Shown: positions 24,958-35,351, counted from the first letter of the stretch. The stretch is DNA of 64,000 nt from Leisingera thetidis (GCF_025857195.1 NZ_CP109787.1:1181501-1245500), one strand, 5' to 3'. Notes: generated from the sequence alone by a model not told the origin. Made by a program: numbers and translations.

Positions 24958-26040
24958 ATGCTCTATTGGCTGACCGCTTTGTCGGACGGGGGGGATGTTT
25001 TCAACCTCTTCCGCTATATCACCTTCCGTGCAGGCGGCGCCTTCATGACTGCGCTGGTCTTCGGCTTCCTGTTCGGCAAGCCGCTGATCAACGTGCTGCG
25101 CAAGCGCCAGGGCAAGGGCCAGCCGATCCGCGACGACGGGCCGGAGGGGCATTTCTCCAAGGCGGGCACCCCGACCATGGGCGGCCTCTTGGTGGTGGGC
25201 GCGCTGCTGACCGCGACGCTGTTGTGGGCGCGCTGGGACAATCCCTTTGTCTGGCTGGTGCTGTTTGTGACGCTGGCCTACGGGCTGATCGGGTTTGCCG
25301 ATGACTATGCCAAGGTGTCCAAGCAGAACACCAAGGGCGTGCCGGGCAAGCTGCGGCTGGCGCTGGGGATCATGATCGCGGTGGCGGCGGCGGTCTGGGC
25401 CGCGGCCTATCACCCGGCGCCGCTGCAGAATCAGCTGGCGCTGCCGGTGTTCAAGGACACGCTGATCAATCTCGGCCTGTTCTACGTGCCGTTCTCGATC
25501 TGCGTCATCGTCGGCGCCGCCAATGCGGTGAATCTGACCGACGGGCTGGATGGTCTTGCGATCATGCCGGTGATGATTGCGGGCGGCACGCTGGGCGTCA
25601 TCGCCTATGCGGTGGGGCGGGTCGATTTCACCGAATATCTGGACGTGCATTACGTGCCGGGCACCGGCGAGATCCTGATCTTCACCGCGGCGCTGTTCGG
25701 CGCGGGCCTGGGGTTCCTGTGGTACAACGCGCCGCCGGCGGCCGTGTTCATGGGCGACACCGGCTCTCTGGCACTGGGCGGCGCGCTGGGGGCCATCGCG
25801 GTCGCCACCAAGCACGAGCTGGTGCTGGCCATTGTCGGCGGGCTGTTTGTGGTGGAGGCGCTGTCGGTGATCATCCAGGTGCTGTATTTCAAGCGCACCG
25901 GGCGCCGGGTGTTCCTGATGGCGCCGATCCATCACCACTACGAGAAGAAGGGCTGGGCGGAGCCGCAGATCGTGATCCGCTTCTGGATCATCTCGCTGAT
26001 CCTGGCGATGATCGGCCTGGCGACGCTGAAGGTGCGGTAA
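24958..26040 (+). CDS. mraY: Phospho-MurNAc-pentapeptide transferase MraY
   Basis: A 360-residue polytopic membrane enzyme (about ten helices) that moves phospho-MurNAc-pentapeptide to undecaprenyl phosphate, giving lipid I. Signatures include [11 protein letters not shown], the Mg-binding [17 protein letters not shown] and the cytoplasmic [11 protein letters not shown]. The start follows GGGGGAAGAGCCCAG. It is the last gene before a 404-base gap that splits it from murD. Confidence 0.97.
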   Translation: MLYWLTALSDGGDVFNLFRYITFRAGGAFMTALVFGFLFGKPLINVLRKRQGKGQPIRDDGPEGHFSKAGTPTMGGLLVVGALLTATLLWARWDNPFVWLVLFVTLAYGLIGFADDYAKVSKQNTKGVPGKLRLALGIMIAVAAAVWAAAYHPAPLQNQLALPVFKDTLINLGLFYVPFSICVIVGAANAVNLTDGLDGLAIMPVMIAGGTLGVIAYAVGRVDFTEYLDVHYVPGTGEILIFTAALFGAGLGFLWYNAPPAAVFMGDTGSLALGGALGAIAVATKHELVLAIVGGLFVVEALSVIIQVLYFKRTGRRVFLMAPIHHHYEKKGWAEPQIVIRFWIISLILAMIGLATLKVR

Positions 26041-26444
26041 GACACGCCGGCCGGCCGCCGCGCCGTGTCTTCGGCGGGGCGGTTTGAACGCTCTGATCCA
26101 TGGAACCGCGCGGGGCCGGGGCTTCGGGCGGTTTGTCTTTGAGAAGAAGGCGGCGCCGCCGGAGGGGCGGAGCATCGGATGGCTGTTGTCAGCAGCCATG
26201 TCCGTCTGGCGGCCTGTGCGGACCCGCCCTGCACCCGATGAAGAGGTGGTCTGGGGGCGGCCGGTCTCCTGGTCTTCGTTGCAACGGGTGGAGCGTAGAC
26301 CGGCGGGGTGAAGATCCCGTGAGGGCAGCGTGCGGCGGCTGCGCAACGGGCGCTGCCCGGCCTTTCGGCCGGGCGACGGCTTGCAAATCCCTTGGGCTGC
26401 GGTACAGGGTGCGTGGCAGAATATGAACGTGCAGAGGACAGGCG
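26041..26444. other. Gap within the dcw cluster between mraY and murD
   Basis: No gene is supported. It includes a short GACACG/CGTGTC hairpin directly after mraY and, near 26347-26375, a REP-like hairpin (CGGGCGCTGCCC followed by GGCCTTTCGGCC). It probably also holds a separate promoter for murD, which I cannot assign. Confidence 0.45.
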
Positions 26445-27845
26445 ATGATCCCGGTCAAAGGTTATGAAGGCGCCCGGGTGGCGGTGCTGGGGCTGGGGCG
26501 TTCGGGGCTGGCGACGGCCCGGGCCCTGCGGGCGGGCGATGCGGAGCCTGTCTGCTGGGACGACAACCCCGCCGCGCGCGCGGCCGCCGAAGCCGAGGGG
26601 TTCGCCTGCCGCGACCTGCACAAGGCCGGCGCCTTTGACGGCGTGGCGGCGCTGATCACCTCGCCCGGTATTGCGCATCTCTACCCCAGGCCGAACCCGG
26701 TGATCCGCGCGGCGATGGCGGCCGGGGTGCCGGTGGACAATGACATCGGGCTGTTCTTCCGCTCCTTTGCCGATGCCGACTGGCAGATGCACGACCAGCC
26801 GCCGCGGGTGGTGGCGGTCACCGGCTCCAACGGCAAATCGACCACGGTGGCGCTGCTGCACCACATCCTGCAGCAGGCGGGCCGCGAGAGCCAGCTGGCG
26901 GGCAACATCGGCCGCGGCGTGCTGGATATCGACCCGCCGGGCGAGGGCGGCGTGGTGGTGCTGGAGCTGTCGAGCTATCAGACCGAGCTGGCGCGGGCGC
27001 TGACGCCGGATGTGGCGGTGTTCACCAACCTCAGCCCCGATCACCTGGACCGGCACGGCGGCATGGGCGGCTATTTTGCGGCCAAGCGGCGGCTGTTTGC
27101 CGAGGGCGGGCCGGACCGCGCGGTGATCGGCATCGATGAGGACGAAGGGCTGTTCCTGGCCGGGCAGCTGTCCGAGGGGCTGGGCGATGACCGGGTGATC
27201 CGGATTTCCGCAGCGCAGAAGCTGACCGGTCCGGGCTGGCAGGTTTTTGCCCGCAAGGGCTTCCTGAGCGAGTACCGCAAGGGGCGGCAGGCGGCCTCGA
27301 TCGATCTGCGGGAGATGCAGGGGCTGCCGGGCGCGCATAACCATCAGAACGCCTGCGCGGCCTATGCGGCGGCGCGCACCCTGGGGCTGGCGCCGCGGCT
27401 GATCGGCGACGCCATGGCCACCTTCCCGGGCCTGCCGCACCGCAGCCAGACCATCGCTGAGGCAGATGGCGTGCGCTATGTGAATGACAGCAAGGCCACC
27501 AACCTGGACAGCGCGATAAAGGCGCTGAGCGCCTTCAAGAACATCCGCTGGATCTGCGGCGGGCTGGAGAAGGACGGCGGTCTGGAGGCGCTGCAGGGGC
27601 AGACTGCAAATGTGGTCAAAGCCTATGTGATCGGGCGCGAGGCGGCAGGGTTCGCGCTGCAGCTGGACGTGGAGGCCGAGGTCTGCACCACCATGGCAGC
27701 CGCTGTGGAGCGCGCCAAAACCGAGGCGCAGGCGGGCGACACCGTGCTGCTGGCGCCGGCTGCGGCCAGCTTTGACCAGTATGACAATTTCGAACAGCGC
27801 GGCGAGGATTTCACCGCCGAGGTCCGGAAGCGGCTGGAGAGCTAG
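26445..27845 (+). CDS. murD: UDP-MurNAc-L-alanine:D-glutamate ligase MurD
   Basis: A 466-residue Mur ligase adding D-Glu to UDP-MurNAc-L-Ala. The ATP loop is [13 protein letters not shown], and further motifs include [26 protein letters not shown] and the C-terminal [10 protein letters not shown]. The ATG at 26445 has an AGGACAGGCG region upstream. It is the last dcw gene before the block of unrelated genes. Confidence 0.97.
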   Translation: MIPVKGYEGARVAVLGLGRSGLATARALRAGDAEPVCWDDNPAARAAAEAEGFACRDLHKAGAFDGVAALITSPGIAHLYPRPNPVIRAAMAAGVPVDNDIGLFFRSFADADWQMHDQPPRVVAVTGSNGKSTTVALLHHILQQAGRESQLAGNIGRGVLDIDPPGEGGVVVLELSSYQTELARALTPDVAVFTNLSPDHLDRHGGMGGYFAAKRRLFAEGGPDRAVIGIDEDEGLFLAGQLSEGLGDDRVIRISAAQKLTGPGWQVFARKGFLSEYRKGRQAASIDLREMQGLPGAHNHQNACAAYAAARTLGLAPRLIGDAMATFPGLPHRSQTIAEADGVRYVNDSKATNLDSAIKALSAFKNIRWICGGLEKDGGLEALQGQTANVVKAYVIGREAAGFALQLDVEAEVCTTMAAAVERAKTEAQAGDTVLLAPAAASFDQYDNFEQRGEDFTAEVRKRLES

Positions 27846-27867
27846 CCGCGGACCCTGCGCGCCCGCG

Positions 27868-28032
27868 TCAAAGACCGATGTCGCGCAGCAGGTGCTCGGG
27901 CAGGTGGCTCAGCCGCCTGCGGGCCAGCTGCTGCCCGGCGGCCTGGCCGGGCAGGGCGCTGCCGTGCCGGTGAGAAGCAAAAAACCGGTTGATAGCGTGC
28001 CAGAGTGTCATCTGCGAGAGCATTGCGGCCAT
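27868..28032 (-). CDS. Short DUF1127-type protein
   Basis: A 54-residue basic protein whose last part, ARRRLSHLPEHLLRDIGL, matches the core of DUF1127 and stops right after the DIGL motif. The longer tail found in CcaF1-like members is missing. The ATG at 28032 has AAGGAT at about 8 bases. It is convergent with murD and divergent from the LysR gene, which makes it a possible LysR target. Function is unknown; other DUF1127 proteins bind RNA. Confidence 0.7.
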   Translation of the reverse strand: MAAMLSQMTLWHAINRFFASHRHGSALPGQAAGQQLARRRLSHLPEHLLRDIGL

Positions 28033-28124
28033 GGGGGCGATCCTTGTTCTATGCGAACATGATGTGGCCGCTTCCGGTGCGGATGACCAATTGAATCTCA
28101 GCGGCCTTGGTATAAGCTGTGTTG

Positions 28125-29021
28125 ATGGATCGCTCTGCAAACCCCCTGCCGCCACTGCCGGCTGTGCGCGTCTTTGAGGCGGCGGCGCGGCTGGGCAGCT
28201 TCAGCCGCGCGGCGGAGGAGCTGGCGATGACGCAGGCGGCGGTCAGCTATCAGATCAAGCTGCTGGAGGACCGGGCGGGCCAGCCCCTGTTCCGCAGGCT
28301 GCCGCGCGGCGTGGCAACGACGGCGGCGGGCAAGGCGCTGCAGCGGCATGCGGGCGAGGCGCTGGATCTGCTGCGGCAGGGCTGGGCGGAGCTGCGCGGC
28401 GGCGGCGGCGAGGAGCTGGTGATCAGCACCATCACCAGCTTTGCCGCCTTCATTCTGGGTCCCCGGCTGGGGCTGTTCCAGGTGGCGCATCCCGGCATCA
28501 CCACCCGGGTCGATGTCAATCCGCGGGTTGCGGATCTGCTGGCGGGCGAGGCCAGCGTGGCCATCCGCGTGGGCCGCGGCAGCTGGCCGGGGCTGGCGGC
28601 CGACCTGCTGATCCGCGCCAGCTACACGCCGCTGCTGACACCGGCCCTGATGGAAAAATACGGGCCGATCGAGGAACCGGCCGACCTGCTGCGGGTGCCG
28701 CTGGTGGATGCCGGCGACCCGGCCTGGGCGATGTGGTTCCGCGCTGCCGGCGTTGAACCGCCGAAGCGGGCGGAGCAGCACAGCCTTGGCACCCAAATGC
28801 TGGAGGTGCAGGCGGCGCTGGCGGGCCACGGCGCCTGCCTGCTGACTCCGGCCTATGCCCGCGGCCTGATTGCCAGCGGCGCGCTGGTGCAGCCCTTCGA
28901 CCTGGTGACGGAGGATGATATTTCGGTGTGGCTGGTCTATCCGGAGGCGCGCCGCGACGCGCCGGCGATTGCCGCCTTCCGCAGCTGGCTGCTGGCCGAG
29001 GCAGCGGAGCTGGCGGGGTAA
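28125..29021 (+). CDS. LysR-type transcriptional regulator (GcvA-like)
   Basis: A 298-residue regulator. The N-terminal winged helix-turn-helix reads LPAVRVFEAAARLGSFSRA followed by AEELAMTQAAVSYQI. The effector-binding domain spans about 90-295. The PLPPLPAVRVFEAAAR opening is typical of the GcvA subgroup. LysR proteins usually control a divergent gene and themselves. Here the divergent neighbour, 92 bases away, is the short DUF1127 gene. The ligand is unknown. I use the ATG at 28125; in-frame GTG and TTG lie just before it. Confidence 0.9.
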   Translation: MDRSANPLPPLPAVRVFEAAARLGSFSRAAEELAMTQAAVSYQIKLLEDRAGQPLFRRLPRGVATTAAGKALQRHAGEALDLLRQGWAELRGGGGEELVISTITSFAAFILGPRLGLFQVAHPGITTRVDVNPRVADLLAGEASVAIRVGRGSWPGLAADLLIRASYTPLLTPALMEKYGPIEEPADLLRVPLVDAGDPAWAMWFRAAGVEPPKRAEQHSLGTQMLEVQAALAGHGACLLTPAYARGLIASGALVQPFDLVTEDDISVWLVYPEARRDAPAIAAFRSWLLAEAAELAG

Positions 29022-29099
29022 GGGCCTTCAGCGGCGGGCGGACGGCTTCAGTTGCTGCGGAAACAGCCCGCCTTTGCCGTCTGGCCGCGTCTGCCTCAG

Positions 29100-29534
29100 C
29101 TAGTTGTTTTCCATCCCCTCAGACAAAATCTTGTAGTATCCTGGCAGGGTATCCTGCAGGCGCTGCCGGCCCTTCGGGGTCAGCGCAACCTCCTTTGAAC
29201 GCTTGTCGGACGGATTGGCCGAAATGCTGATCAGCGCGTCCTTTTGAAGGGATTGCAGAGTGCGCGTCATGACCGGTTTCGACACATCGATGCGCTGGGC
29301 AATCTCATTCGGGGCAAGTGATTTGCGCTCCGGTTCCCGGTCGATCACGATCAGCACCAGGAACCGCAGCTGCGACAGCCCCTGCGCGGCAAAATAGGCC
29401 TCAATCCTGCGGATAAGCAGGCTGGCGCTGCGCATCATCCGAAGGGCCGCGATGACATGCGCCGGATCGGCGCCATACGGCGCGGCGTAGGTCTCGACCA
29501 TCTGCCGGGAGGGAAGGTCTTTGAGGAAGAACAT
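29100..29534 (-). CDS. MarR-family transcriptional regulator
   Basis: A 144-residue winged-helix protein. The recognition region is LAPNEIAQRIDVSKPVMTRT, with LQSLQKDALISISANPSDKRSKEVALTP forming the wing (DxRS/R-type motif DKRSK). MarR proteins usually repress genes next to them and release DNA on binding phenolic or oxidising compounds. It starts 5 bases after the monooxygenase stop in the same transcription unit, suggesting it regulates that gene. Confidence 0.88.
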   Translation of the reverse strand: MFFLKDLPSRQMVETYAAPYGADPAHVIAALRMMRSASLLIRRIEAYFAAQGLSQLRFLVLIVIDREPERKSLAPNEIAQRIDVSKPVMTRTLQSLQKDALISISANPSDKRSKEVALTPKGRQRLQDTLPGYYKILSEGMENN

Positions 29535-29539
29535 CGCGG

Positions 29540-29833
29540 TCAGGCCAGCGGTGTCATCTTGTGGATCTCCACCGGTTCCGCCAGCCAGTCCTCGTATTTG
29601 GCAAAGACAGGGGCAATGTATGGCGCGGCATAATGCGCCGCCAGCGCTTCGTCGCCGGCCCATTCTTCGTCGAGGTAGAAGCAATCGCCGTCGCGGCCTT
29701 GGAGCAGGTTGAATTTCAGGCAGCCCGGCTCGGCGCGTGTCTGGCCGAGAATGGCGAGGATGTTTTGGCGAACGTCCTCCATGTGCTCTGGTTTCGGGGT
29801 GATCTTGGCAATCAGCTGAAAAGGGCTGGTCAT
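29540..29833 (-). CDS. Antibiotic biosynthesis monooxygenase (ABM) family protein
   Basis: A 97-residue alpha/beta ferredoxin-like protein of the YgiN/quinol monooxygenase type (FQLIAKITPKPEHMEDVRQN, EPGCLKFNLLQ, FYLDEEWAGDEALAAH). Relatives act on quinols or aromatic compounds without cofactors and protect against quinone stress. The ATG at 29833 has GGAG at 7 bases; an upstream in-frame GTG is less well supported. It is the first gene of a pair with marR. Confidence 0.88.
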   Translation of the reverse strand: MTSPFQLIAKITPKPEHMEDVRQNILAILGQTRAEPGCLKFNLLQGRDGDCFYLDEEWAGDEALAAHYAAPYIAPVFAKYEDWLAEPVEIHKMTPLA

Positions 29834-29898
29834 GGGAAACTCCACTTATGTTATCATGCTAATTGAATAGCCGCTGCGCTTCTGGTTGTAAAGATGCG

Positions 29899-31080
29899 CT
29901 AGGCGTTGGCGGCGATTGCGGTGCCGGCGGCAAAGCCGGAGGACCAGGCCCATTGGAAATTGTAGCCGCCGAGCCAGCCGGTCACATCCACCGCTTCGCC
30001 GATCGCATAGAGGCCGGGGGCGGCTTTGGCTTCCATGGTCCTGGAGGAGAGGCCATCGGTGCAGATGCCGCCCAGGGTGACTTCGGCGGTGCGGTAGCCT
30101 TCGGTGCCGGCAGGCAGCAGGCGCCAGTTTTCCAGCGCATCGCACAGGCTGCGCAGCGCGGCGTCGGACTGGTCCGCCAGGCGGCCCTTGAGGCCGAGCT
30201 GGGGTTTCAGGACCTCCACCAGTTTCGAGGGCAGGTGGCGGGCCAGCTCTGTGGTGAGGTCGCGGCGGCCCTCGGCCTGGCGCTGTTCGCGCAACAGATC
30301 GTAAAGGGGGATCTCCGCGATCAGGTTGGCGGTGATCTCCTCGCCCTCGCGCCAGTAGGAGGAGAGCTGCAGCACCGACGGGCCGGACAGGCCGCGGTGG
30401 GTGAACAGGAGGGCCTCGTCGAAACTGGTGCGCGCGTTCGAAAGCCGCGCCGGCAGCGAGACCCCGGCCAGCGGCTGGAACCGCCCGTCGGGGAAGGTGA
30501 AGGGCACCAGGGCGGGGCGGGTCTCGGTGATTGCCAGCCCGAACTGGCGGGCGAGGTCATAGGCGAGGCCGGTGGCGCCCATCTTGGGGATCGACTTGCC
30601 GCCGGTGGCCAGCACCAGGTTGCGGCAGGTGACCGTTTGCGGCGTGCCCTCGCGCAGGAGCTTGACGCGGAAGCCCTCAGCGGTCGGTTCAACGCTTTCC
30701 ACCGATGTCTGCAGCCAGAGGTCCGCGCCGGCCTGCTGCATTTCCTCTGCCAGCATTGCGATGATCTGTTTCGAGGAGCCGTCGCAGAACAGCTGGCCCA
30801 GGGTTTTCTCGTGCCAGGCGATGCCGTGGCGGTCCACCAGCCCGATGAAGTCCCACTGGGTGTAGCGGGCCAGCGCCGATTTGCAGAAATGCGGGTTGGC
30901 GGAGAGATAGTTGTCCGCCGCCGCATGCATGTTGGTGAAATTGCAGCGGCCGCCGCCGGAAATGCGGATCTTCTCGCCCGGCGCCTTGGCGTGGTCGATC
31001 ACCAGGGTGCTGCCGCCGGAATGGCGCGCGCACATCATGCCGGCCGCGCCGGCGCCGAGAATCAGGGTGTTCAGCTGCAT
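29899..31080 (-). CDS. BaiN/HI0933-family FAD-dependent oxidoreductase
   Basis: A 393-residue flavoprotein with the Rossmann motif GAGAAGMMCA at the N-terminus, the family hallmark GEKIRISGGGRCNFTN, VLATGGKSIPKMGATG, and a C-terminal FAD-binding block (YAIGEAVDVTGWLGGYNFQWAWSSG). Members carry annotations such as BaiN or YhiN and mostly have no proven substrate. The start is uncertain between ATGs at 31080 and 31089, neither with a good ribosome-binding site. It is convergent to nothing and divergent from ftsW. Confidence 0.88.
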   Translation of the reverse strand: MQLNTLILGAGAAGMMCARHSGGSTLVIDHAKAPGEKIRISGGGRCNFTNMHAAADNYLSANPHFCKSALARYTQWDFIGLVDRHGIAWHEKTLGQLFCDGSSKQIIAMLAEEMQQAGADLWLQTSVESVEPTAEGFRVKLLREGTPQTVTCRNLVLATGGKSIPKMGATGLAYDLARQFGLAITETRPALVPFTFPDGRFQPLAGVSLPARLSNARTSFDEALLFTHRGLSGPSVLQLSSYWREGEEITANLIAEIPLYDLLREQRQAEGRRDLTTELARHLPSKLVEVLKPQLGLKGRLADQSDAALRSLCDALENWRLLPAGTEGYRTAEVTLGGICTDGLSSRTMEAKAAPGLYAIGEAVDVTGWLGGYNFQWAWSSGFAAGTAIAANA

Positions 31081-31314
31081 GGCGCGCATCGACCACGGAA
31101 CCGGCGCCGGCGCAAGAGGGCTGCCGGGCGGCGGGTCCTTGCGGGGGCCGCCGCCGCACGGGCGGCATCCTGCCTGTCAAGCCCGGCGGTGGGCGGGGCG
31201 GAGGGATTCCGCCGAACTGTGTTCTTTTTCTGGCGCCGCGGCTCACGTTTCGTTACAGTTTGGGAGAGACCCCGAAAAATGGGGCGGAGCGAGGCATATA
31301 GTGGCGGTATTCCC

Positions 31315-32481
31315 ATGACTGAGATGGTCTATGGCGCAGTTCCTGTGCAAACAGGCGAGCCGATTCTTCCGAAATGGTGGCGGACGCTGGATAAATGGAC
31401 GATGTCCTGCATCCTGATGCTGTTCGTGATCGGGCTGCTGCTGGGCCTTGCCGCCTCGGTGCCGCTGGCGGAGCGCAACGGGTTCGGCAATTTCCACTAT
31501 GTGCAGCGGCAGGCGGTGTTCGGGCTGACAGCGCTGGCGGCGATGCTGGTCACCTCGGTGATGTCGCCGACGCTGGTGCGGCGGCTGGCGGTTCTGGGCT
31601 TTGCGGTGTCCTTTGTGGCGCTGGCGTTCCTGCCGATCTTCGGCACCGATTTCGGCAAGGGCGCGGTGCGCTGGTACAGCTTGGGCTTTGCCTCGCTGCA
31701 GCCGTCGGAATTCCTCAAGCCCGGGTTCATCGTGGCCGCCGCCTGGATGATTGCCGCCAGCCAGCAGATCAACGGGCCGCCGGGCACGCTGATGTCCTTT
31801 GGCCTGTGCATGGCGGTGGTGATGATGCTGGTGCTGCAGCCGGATTTCGGCCAGGCCAGCCTGGTGCTGTTCGGCTGGGGGGTGATGTATTTCGTGGCCG
31901 GCGCGCCGATGCTGCTCTTGGTGTTCATGGCCGGGGTGGTGGTGCTGGGGGGCGTCTTTGCCTATAACAGCTCGGAGCATTTTGCCCGCCGCATCGACGG
32001 CTTTTTGAACCCCGATGTCGATCCCACCACCCAGCTGGGCTATGCCACCAACGCCATCCGCGAGGGCGGTCTGTTCGGCGTCGGCGTCGGCGAGGGGCAG
32101 GTGAAATGGTCGCTGCCCGATGCCCACACCGATTTCATCGTTGCCGTCGCCGCCGAGGAATACGGGCTGGTTCTGGTGGCGGTGCTGATCGTGCTTTACG
32201 CCTCGATCGTGGTGCGTTCGCTGCTGCGGCTGATGCGCGAGCGCGACACCTTCATCCGCCTCGCCGGCACCGGCCTGGTCTGCATGTTCGGCGTGCAGGC
32301 GATGATCAACATGGGCGTCGCCGTGCGGCTGCTGCCCGCGAAGGGCATGACCTTGCCGTTTGTCAGCTATGGCGGTTCGTCGCTGATTGCCACCGGCATC
32401 GCGGTGGGGATGCTGCTGGCCTTCACCCGCACGCGCCCGCAGGGCGGCATTGCCGATTACCTGAACGGCCGCGGCCGCTGA
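31315..32481 (+). CDS. ftsW: Septal peptidoglycan glycosyltransferase FtsW
   Basis: A 388-residue SEDS-family protein with about ten membrane helices that polymerises lipid II at the septum together with FtsI. Signatures include GAVRWYSLGFASLQPSEF, QPDFGQA, the large loop ending PDAHTDFIVAVAAEE, and LPFVSYGGSSL. The ATG at 31315 was chosen by homology; the Shine-Dalgarno is weak. It restarts the dcw cluster after the unrelated block. Confidence 0.96.
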   Translation: MTEMVYGAVPVQTGEPILPKWWRTLDKWTMSCILMLFVIGLLLGLAASVPLAERNGFGNFHYVQRQAVFGLTALAAMLVTSVMSPTLVRRLAVLGFAVSFVALAFLPIFGTDFGKGAVRWYSLGFASLQPSEFLKPGFIVAAAWMIAASQQINGPPGTLMSFGLCMAVVMMLVLQPDFGQASLVLFGWGVMYFVAGAPMLLLVFMAGVVVLGGVFAYNSSEHFARRIDGFLNPDVDPTTQLGYATNAIREGGLFGVGVGEGQVKWSLPDAHTDFIVAVAAEEYGLVLVAVLIVLYASIVVRSLLRLMRERDTFIRLAGTGLVCMFGVQAMINMGVAVRLLPAKGMTLPFVSYGGSSLIATGIAVGMLLAFTRTRPQGGIADYLNGRGR

Positions 32482-32508
32482 CGAGACTGGAAAAGAGACC
32501 CCCTGAGG

Positions 32509-33600
32509 ATGGCACAGAAACTGCTTTTGATGGCCGCGGGCGGAACCGGCGGCCATATGTTTCCGGCCCAGGCGCTGGCCGAAGAGATGCTGGCGCGCGG
32601 CTGGCGGGTGAAGCTGTCGACGGATGCGCGCGGCGCGCGCTATACCGGCGGCTTTCCGCATTCGGTTGAGATTTCCGAGGTGTCCTCGGCCACTTTTGCC
32701 CGCGGCGGGCTGCTGGCCAAGGCGCTGGCCGGGCCGAAGATTGCGGCGGGCGTTGCGTCGATGATGATGCAGATGCGGCGGGAGCGGCCGGATGCGGTGA
32801 TCGGCTTTGGCGGCTACCCGTCGATCCCGGCGCTGGGGGCGGCCACGCTTTTGAAACTGCCGCGGATGATCCATGAGCAGAACGGCGTGCTGGGCCGTGT
32901 GAACCAGCTGTTTGCCAAGCGGGTGGCGGGGGTTGCCTGCGGCACCTGGCCTACGGTGCTGCCGGACGGCGTCGCGCATGAGCATGTCGGCAACCCGGTG
33001 CGCCGCGCGGTGATGGAACGGGCCGGCGCCGCCTATATCCCGCCGGGCGATTACCCGATGTCGCTCCTGGTGATGGGCGGCAGCCAGGGCGCGCGGATTC
33101 TGTCCGATGTGGTGCCTGCGGCGGTTGCCGCGCTGCCGGGCCCGATCCGCCGGCACCTGCGGGTGTCGCATCAGGCGCGGGACGAGGATCTGGACCGGGT
33201 CAATGCCTTTTACGCCGAACATGGCATCAACGCCGATGTGCAGACCTTTTTCACCGATGTGCCCGCGCGGATGTCGGAGGCGCAGCTGGTGATCTCGCGC
33301 TCCGGCGCGTCGTCGGTGGCCGATATCTCGGTGATCGGGCGGCCCTCGGTTCTGATCCCCTTTGCCGCTGCCGCCGGCGATCACCAAAGCGCCAACGCCC
33401 GTGGGCTGGTTGATGCCGATGCCGCGGTGATGATCCCGGAAAGCGCCCTTGATATCCCGGTGCTGGCGGAGCATATGGGCGCAATTCTGAGTAACCCGCA
33501 GGCTGCGGCGCAGATGGCCGCAGCCGCTTTGAGCGCCGGGGTTCCCGATGCCGCCGAACGTCTGGCGGCATTGGTCGAACAGCTGGCCGAGGAAGGATAA
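32509..33600 (+). CDS. murG: MurG: UDP-GlcNAc:lipid I N-acetylglucosaminyltransferase
   Basis: A 363-residue GT-B enzyme on the inner face of the membrane that converts lipid I to lipid II. It shows [17 protein letters not shown], the [11 protein letters not shown] loop, [20 protein letters not shown] and the donor-binding [11 protein letters not shown] region. It lies 27 bases after ftsW and 4 bases before murC. Confidence 0.97.
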   Translation: MAQKLLLMAAGGTGGHMFPAQALAEEMLARGWRVKLSTDARGARYTGGFPHSVEISEVSSATFARGGLLAKALAGPKIAAGVASMMMQMRRERPDAVIGFGGYPSIPALGAATLLKLPRMIHEQNGVLGRVNQLFAKRVAGVACGTWPTVLPDGVAHEHVGNPVRRAVMERAGAAYIPPGDYPMSLLVMGGSQGARILSDVVPAAVAALPGPIRRHLRVSHQARDEDLDRVNAFYAEHGINADVQTFFTDVPARMSEAQLVISRSGASSVADISVIGRPSVLIPFAAAAGDHQSANARGLVDADAAVMIPESALDIPVLAEHMGAILSNPQAAAQMAAAALSAGVPDAAERLAALVEQLAEEG

Positions 33601-33604
33601 CGTG

Positions 33605-35002
33605 ATGAACCCTGCAACCAAACTGCCCGGAGACGTCGGCCCGATCCATTTCGTGGGGATCGGGGGCATCGGCATGTCGGGCATCGCCGAGGTGCTGCTG
33701 AACCTGGGCTACATGGTGCAGGGCTCGGACCTGAAATCCTCCAAGATCACCGCCCGGCTGGAAGAGCTGGGCGCGCGCATTTTTGTCGGCCAGAAGGCGG
33801 AGAACCTGGACGAGGCCGCGGTGGTGGTGATTTCCTCGGCGATCAAGCCGGGCAACCCGGAGCTGGACGAGGCCCGCCTGCGCGGGCTGCCGGTGGTGCG
33901 CCGCGCCGACATGCTGGCGGAACTGATGCGGCTGAAGTCCAACGTCGCCATCGCCGGCACCCACGGCAAGACCACCACCACCACGATGATGGCGGAGCTG
34001 ATGGTGGCCGGCGGGTTCGATCCGACCATCGTCAACGGCGGCATCATCCATGCCTACGGCTCCAACGCGCGGATGGGGCAGGGCGAGTGGATGGTGGTCG
34101 AGGCGGATGAGAGCGACGGCTCCTTCAACCGGCTGCCCGCGACCATTGCTGTCGTCACCAATATCGACCCGGAGCACATGGAGCATTGGGGCGATTTCGA
34201 CACCTTGCGCGACGGGTTCCTGGAGTTTGTCTCCAACATTCCGTTCTACGGCATCGCCGTCTGCTGCACCGACCATCCCGAGGTGCAGGCGCTGATCGGG
34301 CGCATCTCCGACCGCCGGGTGGTGACTTATGGCTTCAACGCGCAGGCCGACGTGCGGGCGGTGAACCTGACCTACAAGGCGGGTGTTGCGCATTTCGACG
34401 TGGTGCTGCAGGCGGAGGACCGGGTGATCGAGGGCTGCACCCTGCCGATGCCGGGGGATCACAATGTCTCCAACGCGCTGTCCGCCGTCGCGGTGGCGCG
34501 GCATCTGGGCATGAACAGTTCCGAGATCCGCGCCGCACTTGCGGCCTTTGGCGGGGTGAACCGCCGCTTCACCAAGGTGGGCGAGGTGAACGGCGTCACC
34601 ATCATCGACGATTACGGCCACCACCCGGTGGAAATCGCGGCGGTGCTGAAGGCGGCGCGCCAGGCCAGCGAGGGCCGGGTGATCGCGGTGCATCAGCCGC
34701 ACCGCTATTCGCGGCTGTCGAGCCTGTTCGATGATTTCTGCGCCTGCTTCAACGAGGCCGATGTGGTGGCGATTGCCGAAGTCTTCGCCGCCGGCGAGGA
34801 GCCGATCGAAGGCGCCAGCCGCGACGATCTGGTGGCGGGCCTGATCCGCCATGGCCACCGCCACGCCCGCGCCATCCTCAGCGAGGAAGACCTGGAGCGG
34901 CTGGTGCGCGAGCAGGCGCGGCCCGGCGATATCGTGGTCTGCCTGGGCGCCGGCACCATCAGCACCTGGGCCAACGGCCTGCCCGCGCGGCTGGAGCGGT
35001 GA
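33605..35002 (+). CDS. murC: UDP-MurNAc:L-alanine ligase MurC
   Basis: A 465-residue Mur ligase catalysing the first amino-acid addition to UDP-MurNAc. It has [12 protein letters not shown] (Rossmann), the ATP loop [21 protein letters not shown] and [13 protein letters not shown] lies 3 bases before the ATG I use (33605). The gene is linked to murG by a 4-base gap. Confidence 0.97.
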   Translation: MNPATKLPGDVGPIHFVGIGGIGMSGIAEVLLNLGYMVQGSDLKSSKITARLEELGARIFVGQKAENLDEAAVVVISSAIKPGNPELDEARLRGLPVVRRADMLAELMRLKSNVAIAGTHGKTTTTTMMAELMVAGGFDPTIVNGGIIHAYGSNARMGQGEWMVVEADESDGSFNRLPATIAVVTNIDPEHMEHWGDFDTLRDGFLEFVSNIPFYGIAVCCTDHPEVQALIGRISDRRVVTYGFNAQADVRAVNLTYKAGVAHFDVVLQAEDRVIEGCTLPMPGDHNVSNALSAVAVARHLGMNSSEIRAALAAFGGVNRRFTKVGEVNGVTIIDDYGHHPVEIAAVLKAARQASEGRVIAVHQPHRYSRLSSLFDDFCACFNEADVVAIAEVFAAGEEPIEGASRDDLVAGLIRHGHRHARAILSEEDLERLVREQARPGDIVVCLGAGTISTWANGLPARLER

Positions 35003-35015
35003 GGGCTGCGGGCAG

Positions 35016-35075
35016 CAGAGGGGGCGCTGCCCCCCGCCGCCTGCGGCGGCTCCCCCCGGGATATTTCCGGCCAGA
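35016..35075. repeat. GC-rich intergenic palindromic motif
   Basis: GGGGGCGCTGCCCCC forms a short hairpin, followed by GCCGCCTGCGGCGGC and CCCCCCGGGATATTTCC. A related CGGCGGGATATTTTGCGG occurs near 1082. It looks like an intergenic repeat rather than a terminator, since no T-run follows. Confidence 0.4.
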
Positions 35076-35102
35076 AGTAGCTGGCGGGCTGAGGAGCGGC
35101 AC

Positions 35103-35351
35103 ATGACGCTTTCCCTGACCCTTGCCGCGGTCTGGGCGCTGGCGGCCAATGTGCTGGCGCTGATCCCCAGCCGCGACAACCACTGGACCCGCGCCTATGT
35201 GCTGATCGCCTTCGGCATTCCGCTGCTGGGCTATGTCACCTATGAAAACGGCCCCTGGTGGGGGCTGGCGGTGCTGCTGGGCGGCATGTCGGTGCTGCGC
35301 TGGCCGGTGATCTATCTGGGGCGCCGGATCAGGCGCGCTGTCAGCCGCTGA
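35103..35351 (+). CDS. DUF2484 family small membrane protein
   Basis: An 82-residue protein with two to three hydrophobic segments (about 3-22, 29-46, 52-72) and a basic tail (RRIRRAVSR). It matches the DUF2484 family, which in Rhodobacteraceae sits between murC and murB. The function is unknown; its fixed place in the dcw cluster suggests a link with envelope synthesis or division. GAGG occurs about 8 bases before the ATG. Confidence 0.8.
   Translation: MTLSLTLAAVWALAANVLALIPSRDNHWTRAYVLIAFGIPLLGYVTYENGPWWGLAVLLGGMSVLRWPVIYLGRRIRRAVSR

Noticed and set aside
29863..31314. Open frame extending ftsW upstream by about 480 codons
   Set aside because: It covers the minus-strand flavoprotein gene. 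Similarity to FtsW begins only at the ATG at 31315.
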